From: Paraburkholderia phosphatilytica
Lineage (GTDB): Bacteria; Pseudomonadota; Gammaproteobacteria; Burkholderiales; Burkholderiaceae
Length of the DNA stretch: 64,000 nt
Assembly: GCF_003443895.1 (NCBI RefSeq)
Contig: NZ_QQOA01000021.1
Coordinates: 1 to 64,000 of the forward strand
Reading direction: 5' to 3'
Shown: in pieces, positions 1 through 8,533 of the stretch
Layout: each line of letters opens with the position of its first letter
Numbering within the stretch: position 1 is the first letter of the stretch
Notes under the pieces: model-generated
Told to the model about the DNA's origin: nothing
Database searches by the model: none
What the model saw: the letters and a program-made list of their open reading frames with translations, nothing else
Position numbers and translations under genes: made by a program

Positions 1-93
1 TCGCCTCCAGAGCATGAACTGAACCGCCGTATGCGGAACCGCACGTACGGTGGTGTGAGAGGGCTGAGGGGGTAACCCCTCACCCTACTCGAT
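1..93 (+). mobile_element. 3' end of a group II intron (domains V and VI), cut by the window edge
   Basis: Positions 21-54 fold as a canonical 34-nt domain V. ACCGCCGT (23-30) pairs with ACGGTGGT (47-54, one G-U), A31 pairs with T46, C44-G45 form the two-nucleotide bulge, and TGCG/CGCA (32-35/40-43) closes a four-base loop. Domain VI follows: TGAGGGG (65-71) pairs with CCCCTCA (76-82) around a GTAA loop. A87 sits unpaired seven nucleotides from the end and is the likely branch point. The intron should end at AT (92-93), an AY-type 3' splice site. The rest of the intron, including any reverse transcriptase, lies to the left of the window. The intron class was not determined. Confidence 0.88.
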
Positions 94-211
94 CTGTTCA
101 ATGCGTGTTCAGTTGCCGTTCAGGCGACTGCACTGCACGTCGCGTCTTTCACTCGCACCTTTCATCAAGCTGAACGTTTCGCGGCGCGCATGACTGACAG
201 GTCATTCACGC

Positions 212-1105
212 TCATTCACGCGCGGCGCCCTCCTGTTCGAGCCATGAGCGAAACTGCACGACGAGTTCGTCCTCGCATCGATCGTCCGGCACATACGTGC
301 AGTAGCTGCGCGATGGCAGACGCGGCCCCGTGAACGGCGCGACGAGCCGGCCGGCGGCAAGGTCGTCCGCGACCAGCGCGGTCGGTCCCATCGCAACGCC
401 GATACCGTCGATCGCGGCCTGCAACGTCAGGTAGAAGTGATCGAAGGTCAGCGCGGTAGCAGGCATCAGCGAAGGCACGTTCGCCTTCGCGAGCCAGTCT
501 GCCCAGAGGCGCGGAAGACTCGACGCATGCAGCAGCGTGTGATTGCGCAGATCTTCAGGTGTCCGCAGCGGCAGCGTGCGCAGCAGCGCCGGACTGCATA
601 CCGGCACGCGCTCTTCCGTGAGAAACGGCCGCATCGCATAACCGTAGAACGTATCCGGCCCGCCGCGAATGATTACGTCGTAACGTTCGTTCAAGCCCTC
701 GACCGGTTCGTTCGACGTATCGATCCGGATCTCCACATCCGGATGCGCGGCACGGAAGCCAGCGAGCCGGGGCACCAGCCAGCGCAGCGTGAACGTGGCG
801 ATCGCATTGACGGACAATGTGCGCGCGACACCGGCCGAGCTGCCGTATCGGGCCGTGGCTAGCGAAAGCTGCTCGAAGAGCGGGCCGATTTCCGCCAGAT
901 AATTTCGCGCTGCCGGTGTGAGCACGACCCGCCGGTTATGTCGCTCGAACAGCGGCGCACCGAGCCACGCTTCGAGCAGCCGCACCTGCTGGCTCACCGC
1001 GCCATGCGTGACGTGCAATTCCGCTGCCGCGTCCTTGAAGCTGCCCAGACGGCCCGCGGCTTCGAACACGCGCAATGCATTCAGTGAAGGAAGTGAACGA
1101 GTCAT
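212..1105 (-). CDS. LysR-family transcriptional regulator, GcvA type
   Basis: A 297-residue protein of normal LysR length. The N-terminal winged helix (about residues 8-66) has the family pattern SFKDAAAELHVTHGAVSQQV followed by LFERHNRRVVLT. A type 2 periplasmic-binding-like effector domain fills the rest. The HTH resembles the GcvA/AmpR/TrpI branch. It is divergent from a DMT-family exporter gene with 95 bp between the starts, the usual arrangement for a LysR activator controlling its neighbour. An ATTCA-N6-TGAAT element overlaps its own start codon, which suggests autoregulation. The effector cannot be deduced. Confidence 0.93.
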   Translation of the reverse strand: MTRSLPSLNALRVFEAAGRLGSFKDAAAELHVTHGAVSQQVRLLEAWLGAPLFERHNRRVVLTPAARNYLAEIGPLFEQLSLATARYGSSAGVARTLSVNAIATFTLRWLVPRLAGFRAAHPDVEIRIDTSNEPVEGLNERYDVIIRGGPDTFYGYAMRPFLTEERVPVCSPALLRTLPLRTPEDLRNHTLLHASSLPRLWADWLAKANVPSLMPATALTFDHFYLTLQAAIDGIGVAMGPTALVADDLAAGRLVAPFTGPRLPSRSYCTYVPDDRCEDELVVQFRSWLEQEGAARE

Positions 1106-1119
1106 TCAAGATAGTGAAT
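1104..1119. promoter_or_regulatory. Possible LysR-type operator in the divergent intergenic region
   Basis: ATTCA-AGATAG-TGAAT is an inverted repeat with 5-bp arms. It overlaps the start codon of the LysR gene and lies just upstream of the predicted promoter of the divergent exporter gene. Position and symmetry fit a LysR recognition element, but the arms are short and chance cannot be excluded. Confidence 0.3.
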
Positions 1120-1146
1120 CTGACCTGAACGGGAAATTTATCTGGT

Positions 1147-1175
1147 TTGCCGGTGCTGAACAAGATAGATATTCT
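1147..1175 (+). promoter_or_regulatory. Predicted sigma-70 promoter of the DMT transporter gene
   Basis: TTGCCG (1147-1152) and TATTCT (1170-1175) are separated by 17 bp and each match four of six consensus bases. Transcription would start near 1182, ahead of the GGAG ribosome binding site (about 1189-1192) and ATG at 1201. This argues against translation from the in-frame TTG at 1147, which is the -35 element itself. Confidence 0.4.
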
Positions 1176-1200
1176 CGCACCATCAACCGGAGATTCGTTC

Positions 1201-2040
1201 ATGTCTGTCGCCGTCATGCTGCTGGTGCTGTTCGCGGCGTTGCTGCACGCCAGCTGGAACGCGCTCGTGAAGTCGAGCCCGGACAAGTTTCTCGACATTG
1301 TGCTGGTGACGGGCGGAGCCGCCGTGCTGTCCGCGATCGCCCTGCCCATGCTGCCCCCGCCCGCGGCCGCAAGCTGGCCTTACGCCGCAGCGTCCACGCT
1401 GATTCACGTCGTCTACTTCCTGCTGATCGGCGCCGCGTACCGCAGCGGCGACATGGGCTATGCGTACCCGCTGATGCGCGGCCTGCCGCCGCTCCTCGTC
1501 GCACTCGCGAGCGGACCGCTCGTCGGCGAACGTCTCGGTGCGGGCGAGTGGAGCGGCATCGTCTGCATCTGCGGCGGCATACTCGGCCTGCTGCTGACGA
1601 GCCCCGTTGGCCACGGCACACGTCGGACCACGCAGTTCGCGCTGCTCAATGCGCTGGCGATCGCGGGCTACACGCTCGTCGACGGCACCGGCGCGCGGCT
1701 GTCCGGGCAACCGGCGTCCTACGCGATGTGGGTGTTCCTGCTGACCGGCCCGCCGATACTCGCGTACGCGATCGCGCGCCGCGGCGCCGACTTCCGCGCG
1801 CATCTGCGCGATCGCTGGCATCTGTCGCTCCTGGGCGGCGCCTGTACGGTGGGCGGATATGCGCTGGTGCTGTGGGCCATGACGCGCGCGCCGATCGCGA
1901 TGGTCGCGGCATTGCGCGAAACCGCGATCCTGTTCGCCACCGCGATCTCCGTGTTCCTGCTCAAGGAGCGGCCCGGCCGCGGCCGGCCGGTCGCCGCGGC
2001 CGTCATCCTGCTCGGCGTGGTGGTGCTGAAGCTGGCCTGA
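1201..2040 (+). CDS. DMT-superfamily (EamA-domain) transporter
   Basis: A 279-residue integral membrane protein with about ten hydrophobic helices arranged as two EamA repeats, the normal size for the drug/metabolite transporter superfamily. It starts at once with a membrane helix. The second repeat contains the typical helix around IAMVAALRETAILFATAISV, followed by a final helix after KERPGRGRPVAA. ATG 1201 is preferred because GGAG lies eight bases upstream. It is divergent from the LysR regulator, so it is probably an effector-induced exporter of a small metabolite such as an amino acid. The substrate is not predictable. Confidence 0.9.
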   Translation: MSVAVMLLVLFAALLHASWNALVKSSPDKFLDIVLVTGGAAVLSAIALPMLPPPAAASWPYAAASTLIHVVYFLLIGAAYRSGDMGYAYPLMRGLPPLLVALASGPLVGERLGAGEWSGIVCICGGILGLLLTSPVGHGTRRTTQFALLNALAIAGYTLVDGTGARLSGQPASYAMWVFLLTGPPILAYAIARRGADFRAHLRDRWHLSLLGGACTVGGYALVLWAMTRAPIAMVAALRETAILFATAISVFLLKERPGRGRPVAAAVILLGVVVLKLA

Positions 2041-2085
2041 ACGCGGCGGCCTCGATCGACGATACGACTTTACGGCGAGACGCTG

Positions 2086-2745
2086 CTACGCGGACTCCTC
2101 GCTGCGAACGCTTTCGATCACGTCCAGCACGATGCGTTGCGCGGACCTGAGATGCGCCGCGGTGGTCGATCGCGCAACGCGCGCGTTGCCGGCCCGACAC
2201 GCTTCGAGGATCCCGGCATGCTCATGCTGAAACGCCTGCGTGTCCGCCAGCAGCGTGTGGTGAAGACGCTCGTAGCGCTCGACCTGCCCGCGCAGTTCCC
2301 GTATCGCCTTCAACTGACGTTCATTGCCGCACGGCGCGTACAGCAGTTCATGAAACTCGCGGTTCAGTTCGCCCTGCTTGTCCGGCGCGTCGGCATCGTC
2401 CAGCAGACGATGCACGAGTTCCGCGCGTGCAAGCGTCTCCGCATCGAGCGACTTCACCGCACGGTAGATCGCATCGCCTTCGAGCAGCATACGCAGCCCG
2501 TAGATTTCCTCCACGTCCGCAGCGGTCAGCATCCTGACTACGGCACCGCGATTGCGGTAAATCGCGACCAGCCCTTCGCGCTCCAGCTGCTGGATCGCCT
2601 CGCGCATCGGAATGCGGCTGACCGCGAAGCGGTCCGCCAGATCGCGCTCGACGAGACGCGCGCCATCGGCCAGTTCTCCGCTCGCAATCAGCTCGCGAAG
2701 CGAAGCGGCTAGCGCACTCGCGGTGGAATCGATTCTGGCGTGCAT
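2086..2745 (-). CDS. GntR-family regulator with FCD domain (FadR subfamily)
   Basis: A protein of about 219 residues with an N-terminal winged helix (DRFAVSRIPMREAIQQLERE) and an all-helical FCD ligand domain whose metal-binding pattern includes NREFHELLY and a later histidine near AAHLRSAQR. ATG 2745 has AAGG about ten bases upstream. ATG 2754 is possible but has the AAGG too close. A perfect TGGTATACCA palindrome lies 56-65 bp upstream of the start, the expected operator for this family. The gene is divergent from the OsmC-family gene, so it probably represses itself and possibly that gene. FCD regulators usually respond to small carboxylic acids. Confidence 0.92.
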   Translation of the reverse strand: MHARIDSTASALAASLRELIASGELADGARLVERDLADRFAVSRIPMREAIQQLEREGLVAIYRNRGAVVRMLTAADVEEIYGLRMLLEGDAIYRAVKSLDAETLARAELVHRLLDDADAPDKQGELNREFHELLYAPCGNERQLKAIRELRGQVERYERLHHTLLADTQAFQHEHAGILEACRAGNARVARSTTAAHLRSAQRIVLDVIESVRSEESA

Positions 2746-2800
2746 GACCGGCATACCTTGAGTCTTGAATTCAGGTTTGAAAAGCGATGAACTGGAATAA

Positions 2801-2810
2801 TGGTATACCA
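2801..2810. promoter_or_regulatory. GntR (FadR/VanR-type) operator
   Basis: TGGTATACCA is a perfect 10-bp palindrome of the TGGT-N2-ACCA form bound by FCD-type GntR regulators. It lies between the divergent GntR and OsmC genes, 56 bp from the former's start and about 120 bp from the latter's. Confidence 0.6.
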
Positions 2811-2928
2811 AAATTCCAATCGGTGACATCATTCACGATGCTGAAGGCGCTGATGAACAGCTGATGAACCGTCAGTTCGAGTCGTCCACACAGGACTCGA
2901 CATGACACACGCACACAGGAGAGACGCA

Positions 2929-3405
2929 ATGGCCCATGCAGAACACACTTACCGGGTTTCAGTGGAGTGGCTCGGCAACAAGGGCAGCGGCACGTCGGGA
3001 TACCGCGACTACGGTCGCGATCACGTGATCCGCTCGGGCGCCAAGCCGGACATTCCGGGTTCATCGGATGCCGCCTTCCTCGGCGACGCGGCGCGCTGGA
3101 ATCCTGAGGACCTGCTGGTTGCAGCGACCTCCGCGTGTCACAAGCTCTGGTATCTGCACCTGTGCGCCGACGCCGGCATCGCGGTGCTCGCCTATCGCGA
3201 TGACGCACAGGGCACGATGGTGGACAGTGCGCAGGAAGGCCGCTTCACGCAGATCGTGCTGCGCCCGCGCGTCACCATTCGCGCGCTGGACGATGCGGAA
3301 CTGGCGGAGCGTCTGCATCACACCGCGCATGAAAAGTGCTATATCGCGAACTCGGTGAATTTCCCGATCCGCTGCGAACCCGTCATTGAACGCGCATCCG
3401 CGTGA
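2929..3405 (+). CDS. OsmC-family peroxiredoxin-like protein
   Basis: A 158-residue protein of the OsmC/Ohr fold, thiol peroxidases that reduce organic hydroperoxides. Two conserved cysteines are present: Cys70 in TSACHKLW and Cys137 in HEKCYIANS. The start at 2929 has a strong AGGAGAG site (2917-2923); an upstream ATG at 2902 has none. It belongs to the YhfA/OsmC branch rather than classical Ohr, judged by the SACHKLW context. It is divergent from the FadR-type GntR gene with a shared regulatory region. The physiological substrate is unknown. Confidence 0.9.
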   Translation: MAHAEHTYRVSVEWLGNKGSGTSGYRDYGRDHVIRSGAKPDIPGSSDAAFLGDAARWNPEDLLVAATSACHKLWYLHLCADAGIAVLAYRDDAQGTMVDSAQEGRFTQIVLRPRVTIRALDDAELAERLHHTAHEKCYIANSVNFPIRCEPVIERASA

Positions 3406-3663
3406 ATGAAGGCCTCGGCCCGTTTCGTTTGGACGAATGAAGCGCGACTGAAGCACGCATGCAATTGCGTGAAGCACGTGTGAAGCCCGCCGGAAACTGT
3501 TTGAAAAAAATTGAGGATCGTCACCCCTACAGTTCATTCGAACGGCGCACAATACGCTGTTTACGAAGTCTGACAGCGTACGATCCGCGACCCGCCCGCT
3601 CACGCGCGCGAACCGGTCGGCCGCCGGCACGACCTGCATCCGCAATCCATTCGCCAATCGATC

Positions 3664-4221
3664 ATGTCTGCTGCAACCGGAGTCGAGAGTCTCCCGAGCC
3701 TGCTGCCGGGAATGCTGCCGAGGCTGTGGGCGTTCTCGCTGCGCCTGTGCGGTAACCAGCACGATGCGGAAGACGTGCTGCAGCGCGCGTGCGTGCGCGG
3801 CCTCGAACGCGCGCATCAGCTGCAGCCGGGCACCTCGCCGCTCAGCTGGATGTTTTCGATCGTGCACTCCACGTGGATCAACGAACTGCGCGCCCGCAAC
3901 GTGCGCAGCCGTTCGAGCATGGAGTGGGACGACAACTTCCTGCAAACCGTACCCGATCCGGCCGCCCGCACGCCGGAGGAAAAGCTGCTGAACGGCGAGA
4001 TCATCGCGGCCGTGGAGCGCTTGCCCGAAGCGCAGCGCACCGTGATGCTGCTGGTCGCGGTAGAAGGCCTGAGCTATGCGGAAGCGGCGGATGTGCTCGA
4101 CGTGCCGATCGGCACGATCATGAGCCGCCTGTCGCGGGCACGGCAAACCATCGGCGGTCAATTCGGCGGACGTGACGCGCAGGCGTCGCAACCCGCCAGT
4201 ACCCAGCGAGCAGCGCGATGA
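3664..4221 (+). CDS. ECF-type RNA polymerase sigma factor
   Basis: A 185-residue sigma-70-family protein with only regions 2 and 4, as in extracytoplasmic-function sigma factors. Region 2 contains QHDAEDVLQRACVRGLERA. Region 4 contains LPEAQRTVMLLVAVEGLSYAE and the HTH VPIGTIMSRLSRARQ. Its stop overlaps the start of the anti-sigma gene by ATGA, so the two are translationally coupled. A peroxidase and a second anti-sigma-like gene follow, suggesting an envelope or oxidative-stress regulon. The 258-bp upstream gap holds a GGAAAC (from 3492) resembling an ECF -35 element, but no convincingly spaced -10 was found. Confidence 0.94.
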   Translation: MSAATGVESLPSLLPGMLPRLWAFSLRLCGNQHDAEDVLQRACVRGLERAHQLQPGTSPLSWMFSIVHSTWINELRARNVRSRSSMEWDDNFLQTVPDPAARTPEEKLLNGEIIAAVERLPEAQRTVMLLVAVEGLSYAEAADVLDVPIGTIMSRLSRARQTIGGQFGGRDAQASQPASTQRAAR

Positions 4222-5198
4222 CGATCGACGACGCCCAACTCATGGCCTATGCCGACGGCGAGTTGCCACCGTCCGAGCACGCGGACATCGAACGCGCCGT
4301 GCGCGAGTCCGCCGACATGACGGCGCGCGTCGCGATGCTGCGGGCATCGCGGCTGCCCTATGCGGAAGCGTTCAGCCAGCAGTCGCTGCCGCCGGTTCCC
4401 GAGCGGCTCGCACAGCGCGTCGACGAGCTGATCCGTCAGCATCTGCGCGAAGCCGACGCGCTCGCGCGCATGTCGCACGATCCGGCCAACGACGGCCCGT
4501 CGCCCACACCGCAGGCCGCTGCCGCTTCAGCGCCAGCACCAGTGCAACAACCCGCCGCCGACAACGTCCATCCGCTTCCCACCCGCCCGCGCGCCACGCC
4601 GCGCGCAGCGTTGCCGTGGCTCGCGGTCGCGTTCATCGCGGGCGCGTTCTGCTGCGGTCTCGCGCTGCACTTCGTCCCGCAACTGACCGGCAGTCCCGCG
4701 ACGATGATGGCCGCCGCAAACCCGGGCGTCTCGCCATGGGTCGCGGCCGCTGCAAGCTATCAGGAGCTCTACACGCGCGACACGGTCGCGCAGCTTCAGC
4801 CCGATCTGCAGGCTACCGCCGCCACCGTCGACGCGATCCATCATGACGACGATCTCGCGCTGCAGGTGCCCGATCTGCGCAGTGCAGGACTGACGTTCAA
4901 GCGCATCCAGCGGCTGCGTTTCCATAACAAACCGCTGGTGCAGATCGTCTATCTGCCGGCCAAAGGCGGTCCGGTTGCGCTGTGCGTGCTGAAGGAAGCG
5001 CAGGCCGATGCGGCGCCCGCCGGTTCGCAGGTGGGCGGCATGAACGTGGTCGCGTGGCGCCGTGGGCAGCTCGGCTATGCGTTGATCGGTGCGCCCGGCG
5101 ACGTCGATCTCGCCGCGCTCGGCAAGCAGTTATTCGACGGCCAGGTATCAGCCACCATCAGCCGCAGCGACACCGGCGCCGTCGGCCGCGAGGGTTGA
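4218..5198 (+). CDS. Membrane-anchored anti-sigma factor
   Basis: A 326-residue protein with a cytoplasmic anti-sigma domain (LMAYADGELPPSEHADIERA near the start), a proline/alanine-rich linker, one transmembrane helix around residues 133-157 (AVAFIAGAFCCGLALHFVP), and a C-terminal periplasmic domain. It lacks the HxxxCxxC zinc motif of redox-sensing ZAS anti-sigma factors. It overlaps the ECF sigma gene upstream by four bases and the peroxidase gene downstream by one base (TGATG). It presumably sequesters the sigma factor at the membrane. The periplasmic domain is closely related to that of the second anti-sigma-like protein at 6462-7358. Confidence 0.88.
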   Translation: MTIDDAQLMAYADGELPPSEHADIERAVRESADMTARVAMLRASRLPYAEAFSQQSLPPVPERLAQRVDELIRQHLREADALARMSHDPANDGPSPTPQAAAASAPAPVQQPAADNVHPLPTRPRATPRAALPWLAVAFIAGAFCCGLALHFVPQLTGSPATMMAAANPGVSPWVAAAASYQELYTRDTVAQLQPDLQATAATVDAIHHDDDLALQVPDLRSAGLTFKRIQRLRFHNKPLVQIVYLPAKGGPVALCVLKEAQADAAPAGSQVGGMNVVAWRRGQLGYALIGAPGDVDLAALGKQLFDGQVSATISRSDTGAVGREG

Positions 5199-6265
5199 TG
5201 CCGCCGTCGCCGTCGTCGCCTTCCCGTCGTTTCGGTCTGCTGCTTCGCTGGTTCGTCGTGCTGGCCGTGCCGGCCGCGCTTGCCGCGCTGTTCGTCTGGT
5301 GCGCGGGCTGGCTGTCGTCGCGCCCTACCGCGCCGCGCATCGTCGATGCGTTCGAAGCGACCACCTCTTCGCATCCGGGCTTCCGGCGCAATCACGCGAA
5401 AGGCATCTGCATTGCCGGACACTTCGACAGCAATGGCGCGGGCACCGCGCTGTCGCGCGCGAGCGTGTTCGTTCGCGGCGCTTATCCGGTGGTGGGACGA
5501 CTGTCGATTCCGGGCGGCGATCCCGATCAGCAGGATAACGAAGGAACGGTGCGCAGTTTCGCGCTGCGCATCGCGCTGCCGTACGATGAAGAATGGCGCC
5601 TCGCGATGAATTCGACGCCTATTTTCGCGGTGCGCACGCCGCAGGAGTTGTTCGCGCAGCTGCATGCCGAAGCGCGCAACGCGCGCACGGGCCATAGCGA
5701 CCCGGCGAAGATGGAAGCCTTTCTCGCCGCGCATCCGGATGCGCGCGCGTTTCGCGCGTGGCTCGACGCGCATCCGCCGTCGTCGCGCTTCGACAACGCC
5801 GCGTATTTCGGCATCAGCACGTTCAAGGCCACCGACTCGCACGACCAGACCCGCTTCGTGCGCTGGCAGATCACGCCGGATCATCCGTATAGCCCGGTCG
5901 AAGCAGGCGAAGCACGCGACCCCGACTTCCTCGCGCACGGGCTCGTCACACAGCTTCAGCGCGGCCCGTTGCGCTGGCATCTGATGTTCGAAGTCGCGCT
6001 GCCCGGCGATCCGATCGACGACTCGACGCAGCAATGGCCCGCATCGCGTGAGCGCACATGGATCGACACCGGCACGCTCGTGATCGATCGCGCAGCGCCG
6101 CAGATCGACGGTCCGTGCCGCGATATCGTGTTCGATCCGTTGATGCTGCCCGATGGTCTCGCGCCATCGGACGACCCGCTGCTGGCTTCGCGTTCGTCGA
6201 CCTATCGTGTTTCGTTCGACCGGCGTACGCGCGAAGAAAGCGCCGCCGATGCCGCGCATCGCTGA
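5198..6265 (+). CDS. Catalase-family (SrpA-type) peroxidase with membrane anchor
   Basis: A 355-residue heme protein of the small catalase-related family. An N-terminal hydrophobic segment (about residues 13-38) should anchor or export it. The distal histidine is probably His66 in FRRNHAKGICIAGHF. The proximal heme ligand is probably Tyr336 in SSTYRVSFDRR, matching the C-terminal signature DPLL..RS..Y..SF.RR. These enzymes lack much of the classical catalase and act mainly as organic peroxidases. The start ATG overlaps the anti-sigma stop (TGATG), tying its production to the sigma/anti-sigma operon. A periplasmic location is inferred. Confidence 0.9.
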   Translation: MPPSPSSPSRRFGLLLRWFVVLAVPAALAALFVWCAGWLSSRPTAPRIVDAFEATTSSHPGFRRNHAKGICIAGHFDSNGAGTALSRASVFVRGAYPVVGRLSIPGGDPDQQDNEGTVRSFALRIALPYDEEWRLAMNSTPIFAVRTPQELFAQLHAEARNARTGHSDPAKMEAFLAAHPDARAFRAWLDAHPPSSRFDNAAYFGISTFKATDSHDQTRFVRWQITPDHPYSPVEAGEARDPDFLAHGLVTQLQRGPLRWHLMFEVALPGDPIDDSTQQWPASRERTWIDTGTLVIDRAAPQIDGPCRDIVFDPLMLPDGLAPSDDPLLASRSSTYRVSFDRRTREESAADAAHR

Positions 6266-6461
6266 GCGGATTGTCCTGAGACATGCATCGAAGCGATATC
6301 GATCGTCTGCGGGCCCAACGCTTCGCATCGCCGTTGACGTCGCGAAGCAACGCGTCCGACAATGACAGGATCGCACTGCAACCGCGCGTGTCGTGCGGCG
6401 CTACACTACATCACGCGCCACCGCCCATGAACCGCGCGCAACGTTTCGAGTCCATCGTGTC

Positions 6462-7358
6462 ATGACACCCGACGACAGCAAGCTGATCGCCTACGTAGAT
6501 GGCGAGCTCGACGCCGCCGACTCCGCAGGGGTCGAACAGGCGCTCGCGGCATCGCCCGATCTGCGCGAAAGCGTCGATCTGCTGCGCGCGTCACGGCTGC
6601 CGTATCGCGAAGCGTTCGCCGCGCAGAAGCTGCCGCCGCTGCCCGATGCGCTCCAGCGGCAGATCGAAGCGATGGCGAGCGCGGCGCAGCCCGCAGACAG
6701 CGATGCGCCGACTCAACATCCAGCGCATCGTGAAGCGCCGCGCCGCTACGCCGCACCGCTGCGGCTGGCCGCGGCATTCGTCGCGGGCGCGATCGTCAGC
6801 GGCTCCGTGCTGCACTTCGTGCCGGGCGCGTCACCCTTCACAGGCAACCTCGCAAACAACCTCGCAGGCAACGAGCTCGCGTCGAACGAAGCGACACCGT
6901 GGATCCGCGCGGCGGTGGACTATCAACGGCTCTATACGCGCGACACCGTCGCGGACGTCGAGCCCAATCTCGCCGCGTCGGCAAAAACCGCCGACGCCAT
7001 CCGCGAGGTCGACCATCTGCCGCTGCGCGTGCCGGATCTGCACGATGCCGGCCTCGACTTCAAGGCGATCGCACGTCTACGCTTCAACGACCGGCCGCTC
7101 GTGCAGATCGTGTACCTGCCGCAGCGCGGCGCGCCCGTCGCGCTCTGCGTGATGAAGGACATCCGGCCCGACCAGCAGGTCGCGCAGCAACAGCTGAACG
7201 GGATGACCGTCGTCTCGTGGCGGCAGAACGAGCTCGCCTATGCGCTGATCGCCACGCCCGGCACAGCGGACCTGCAGGCCGTCGCGCGCCGGATCGAGTC
7301 GAGCAGCGTCGATGCGTTGTTCGCGTCGCTCGCGGCACAGAACCGCTCGTCGAGCTGA
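6462..7358 (+). CDS. Second anti-sigma-like membrane protein, paralogue of 4218-5198
   Basis: A 298-residue protein with the same plan as the upstream anti-sigma factor: an N-terminal domain (KLIAYVDGELDAADSAGVEQ, LLRASRLPYREAF), one membrane helix around residues 105-125, and a homologous C-terminal domain (RLRFNDRPLVQIVYLP, GMTVVSWRQNELAYALI). No zinc motif and no sigma gene of its own are seen. A short repeated linker with the pattern GNLANNLAGNELASNE follows the helix. It is separated from the peroxidase gene by 196 bp, so it may have its own promoter. It could co-regulate the same sigma factor or titrate another one. Confidence 0.82.
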   Translation: MTPDDSKLIAYVDGELDAADSAGVEQALAASPDLRESVDLLRASRLPYREAFAAQKLPPLPDALQRQIEAMASAAQPADSDAPTQHPAHREAPRRYAAPLRLAAAFVAGAIVSGSVLHFVPGASPFTGNLANNLAGNELASNEATPWIRAAVDYQRLYTRDTVADVEPNLAASAKTADAIREVDHLPLRVPDLHDAGLDFKAIARLRFNDRPLVQIVYLPQRGAPVALCVMKDIRPDQQVAQQQLNGMTVVSWRQNELAYALIATPGTADLQAVARRIESSSVDALFASLAAQNRSSS

Positions 7359-7377
7359 GCCAACCGTCGGACGCCCA

Positions 7378-8166
7378 TCAAGCCGCGATCGCCCGCGGCA
7401 CCGTCACCGGCTGCGCCCACGCATAGCGCTCGCTGGCCGCGAGCGGCGCGTCGTCGGCGGACACGTTGCGGCCATCGCGCTCGCACGCCGAGAGCTTGTA
7501 GCCGTGCGAATAGACGGTCGTCAGTTCGACGCCCGCGTCGCGGCCCAGCCCGAGCTTCGTGCGCAGCTTGTACACGTGCTGCTCGAGCGTGCGCGATACG
7601 AGGCTGAAGTCCTTCCCCCACACCGCGAGCGCGATCTGCTCGCGGCTCAGCAGCGCGCCGAGGTTCGCGAACAGCAGCCACGCAATCGCGAACTCGCGCG
7701 GCGTCAGCGGTACGCGCACGTCACGGCGATACGCGGCGCCCGCATGACGATCCAGCCGGTACACGCCGAACTGCACGCGATCTTCGACAGGCTGGCGGCG
7801 TTCGCCGCACTCCACGGCGCGCCGCGCACGCGCCAGCAGTTCCTTCGTCGACAGCGGCCCGACCACGATGTCGTTCGCGCCGGCATCGAACGCATCGATC
7901 ATGCTGTCGCGGTCGAACTGCTGCCCGATCACGATGACCGGCAGGCTGTCGCGGCACTGACAGTCCCGCCACGCGAACACCGTGCGAAACGGCGCGAAAT
8001 CGCGCCCACCGTCGAGCAGCACCAGATCGACCGGGTTGCGCGCGAGGTACTTCATCAGCGACAACTGATCGGCGCATCTCACGCAGGACGACAGGCCGTC
8101 CTCCTCGAATGCCGTCTTCACCGCCCCGAACAGGTTGACGTTCTCCGTGCACATTGCGATCCGCAT
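7378..8166 (-). CDS. Orphan OmpR/PhoB-type response regulator
   Basis: A 262-residue protein with an N-terminal receiver domain (phosphoacceptor probably Asp52 in LVLLDGG) and a C-terminal winged helix (residues about 135-230, with LTPREFAIAWLLFANLGALLSREQI and TLEQHVYKLRTKLGL). The receiver is atypical. The usual acidic pair after strand 1 is reduced to one glutamate (MCTEN), and the conserved lysine loop reads VVGPLS, so classical phosphorylation is doubtful. No histidine kinase gene is adjacent. It converges with the anti-sigma-like gene 19 bp away and faces a long regulatory region before the FeeM gene, a possible target. Confidence 0.9.
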   Translation of the reverse strand: MRIAMCTENVNLFGAVKTAFEEDGLSSCVRCADQLSLMKYLARNPVDLVLLDGGRDFAPFRTVFAWRDCQCRDSLPVIVIGQQFDRDSMIDAFDAGANDIVVGPLSTKELLARARRAVECGERRQPVEDRVQFGVYRLDRHAGAAYRRDVRVPLTPREFAIAWLLFANLGALLSREQIALAVWGKDFSLVSRTLEQHVYKLRTKLGLGRDAGVELTTVYSHGYKLSACERDGRNVSADDAPLAASERYAWAQPVTVPRAIAA

Positions 8167-8533
8167 GCTCCCTCCCGCTCATCGAGCGACATTCCCCGGC
8201 CCGTCTGCTGTTGTTGTCGCGTGCGCCGGCGGCGGATGCCGCACGCCGTGACGCCGCTTTCGCAATCCAGAACAGCCGGCCGTTCGCGTTTATTCCATCG
8301 TCCGATCGCCTCCCGATGAACGCCCCGCGGCGGGTATCGCCCTTCAAACCTTTCGGCAGCATCTACCGCTTCAGGCCTGATCGCTCGACAAGGTTCGCTT
8401 GAATGCGCAACCAGCGCGATGGCTTGGCCGTTGTTCCAAGCGATGCTCCAAAACCCTGACTAACCTCTCCCGCTGCCGCTCCGGCTGCACCGTTAAACAC
8501 CCGAAAAAAGCGCCAGGAATTCCATCAACAACA

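Noticed and set aside
3492..3522. ECF-type promoter (GGAAAC then CGTC) upstream of the sigma gene
   Set aside because: The spacing of about 21 bp is longer than the usual 15-17, so it is mentioned only as a resemblance.
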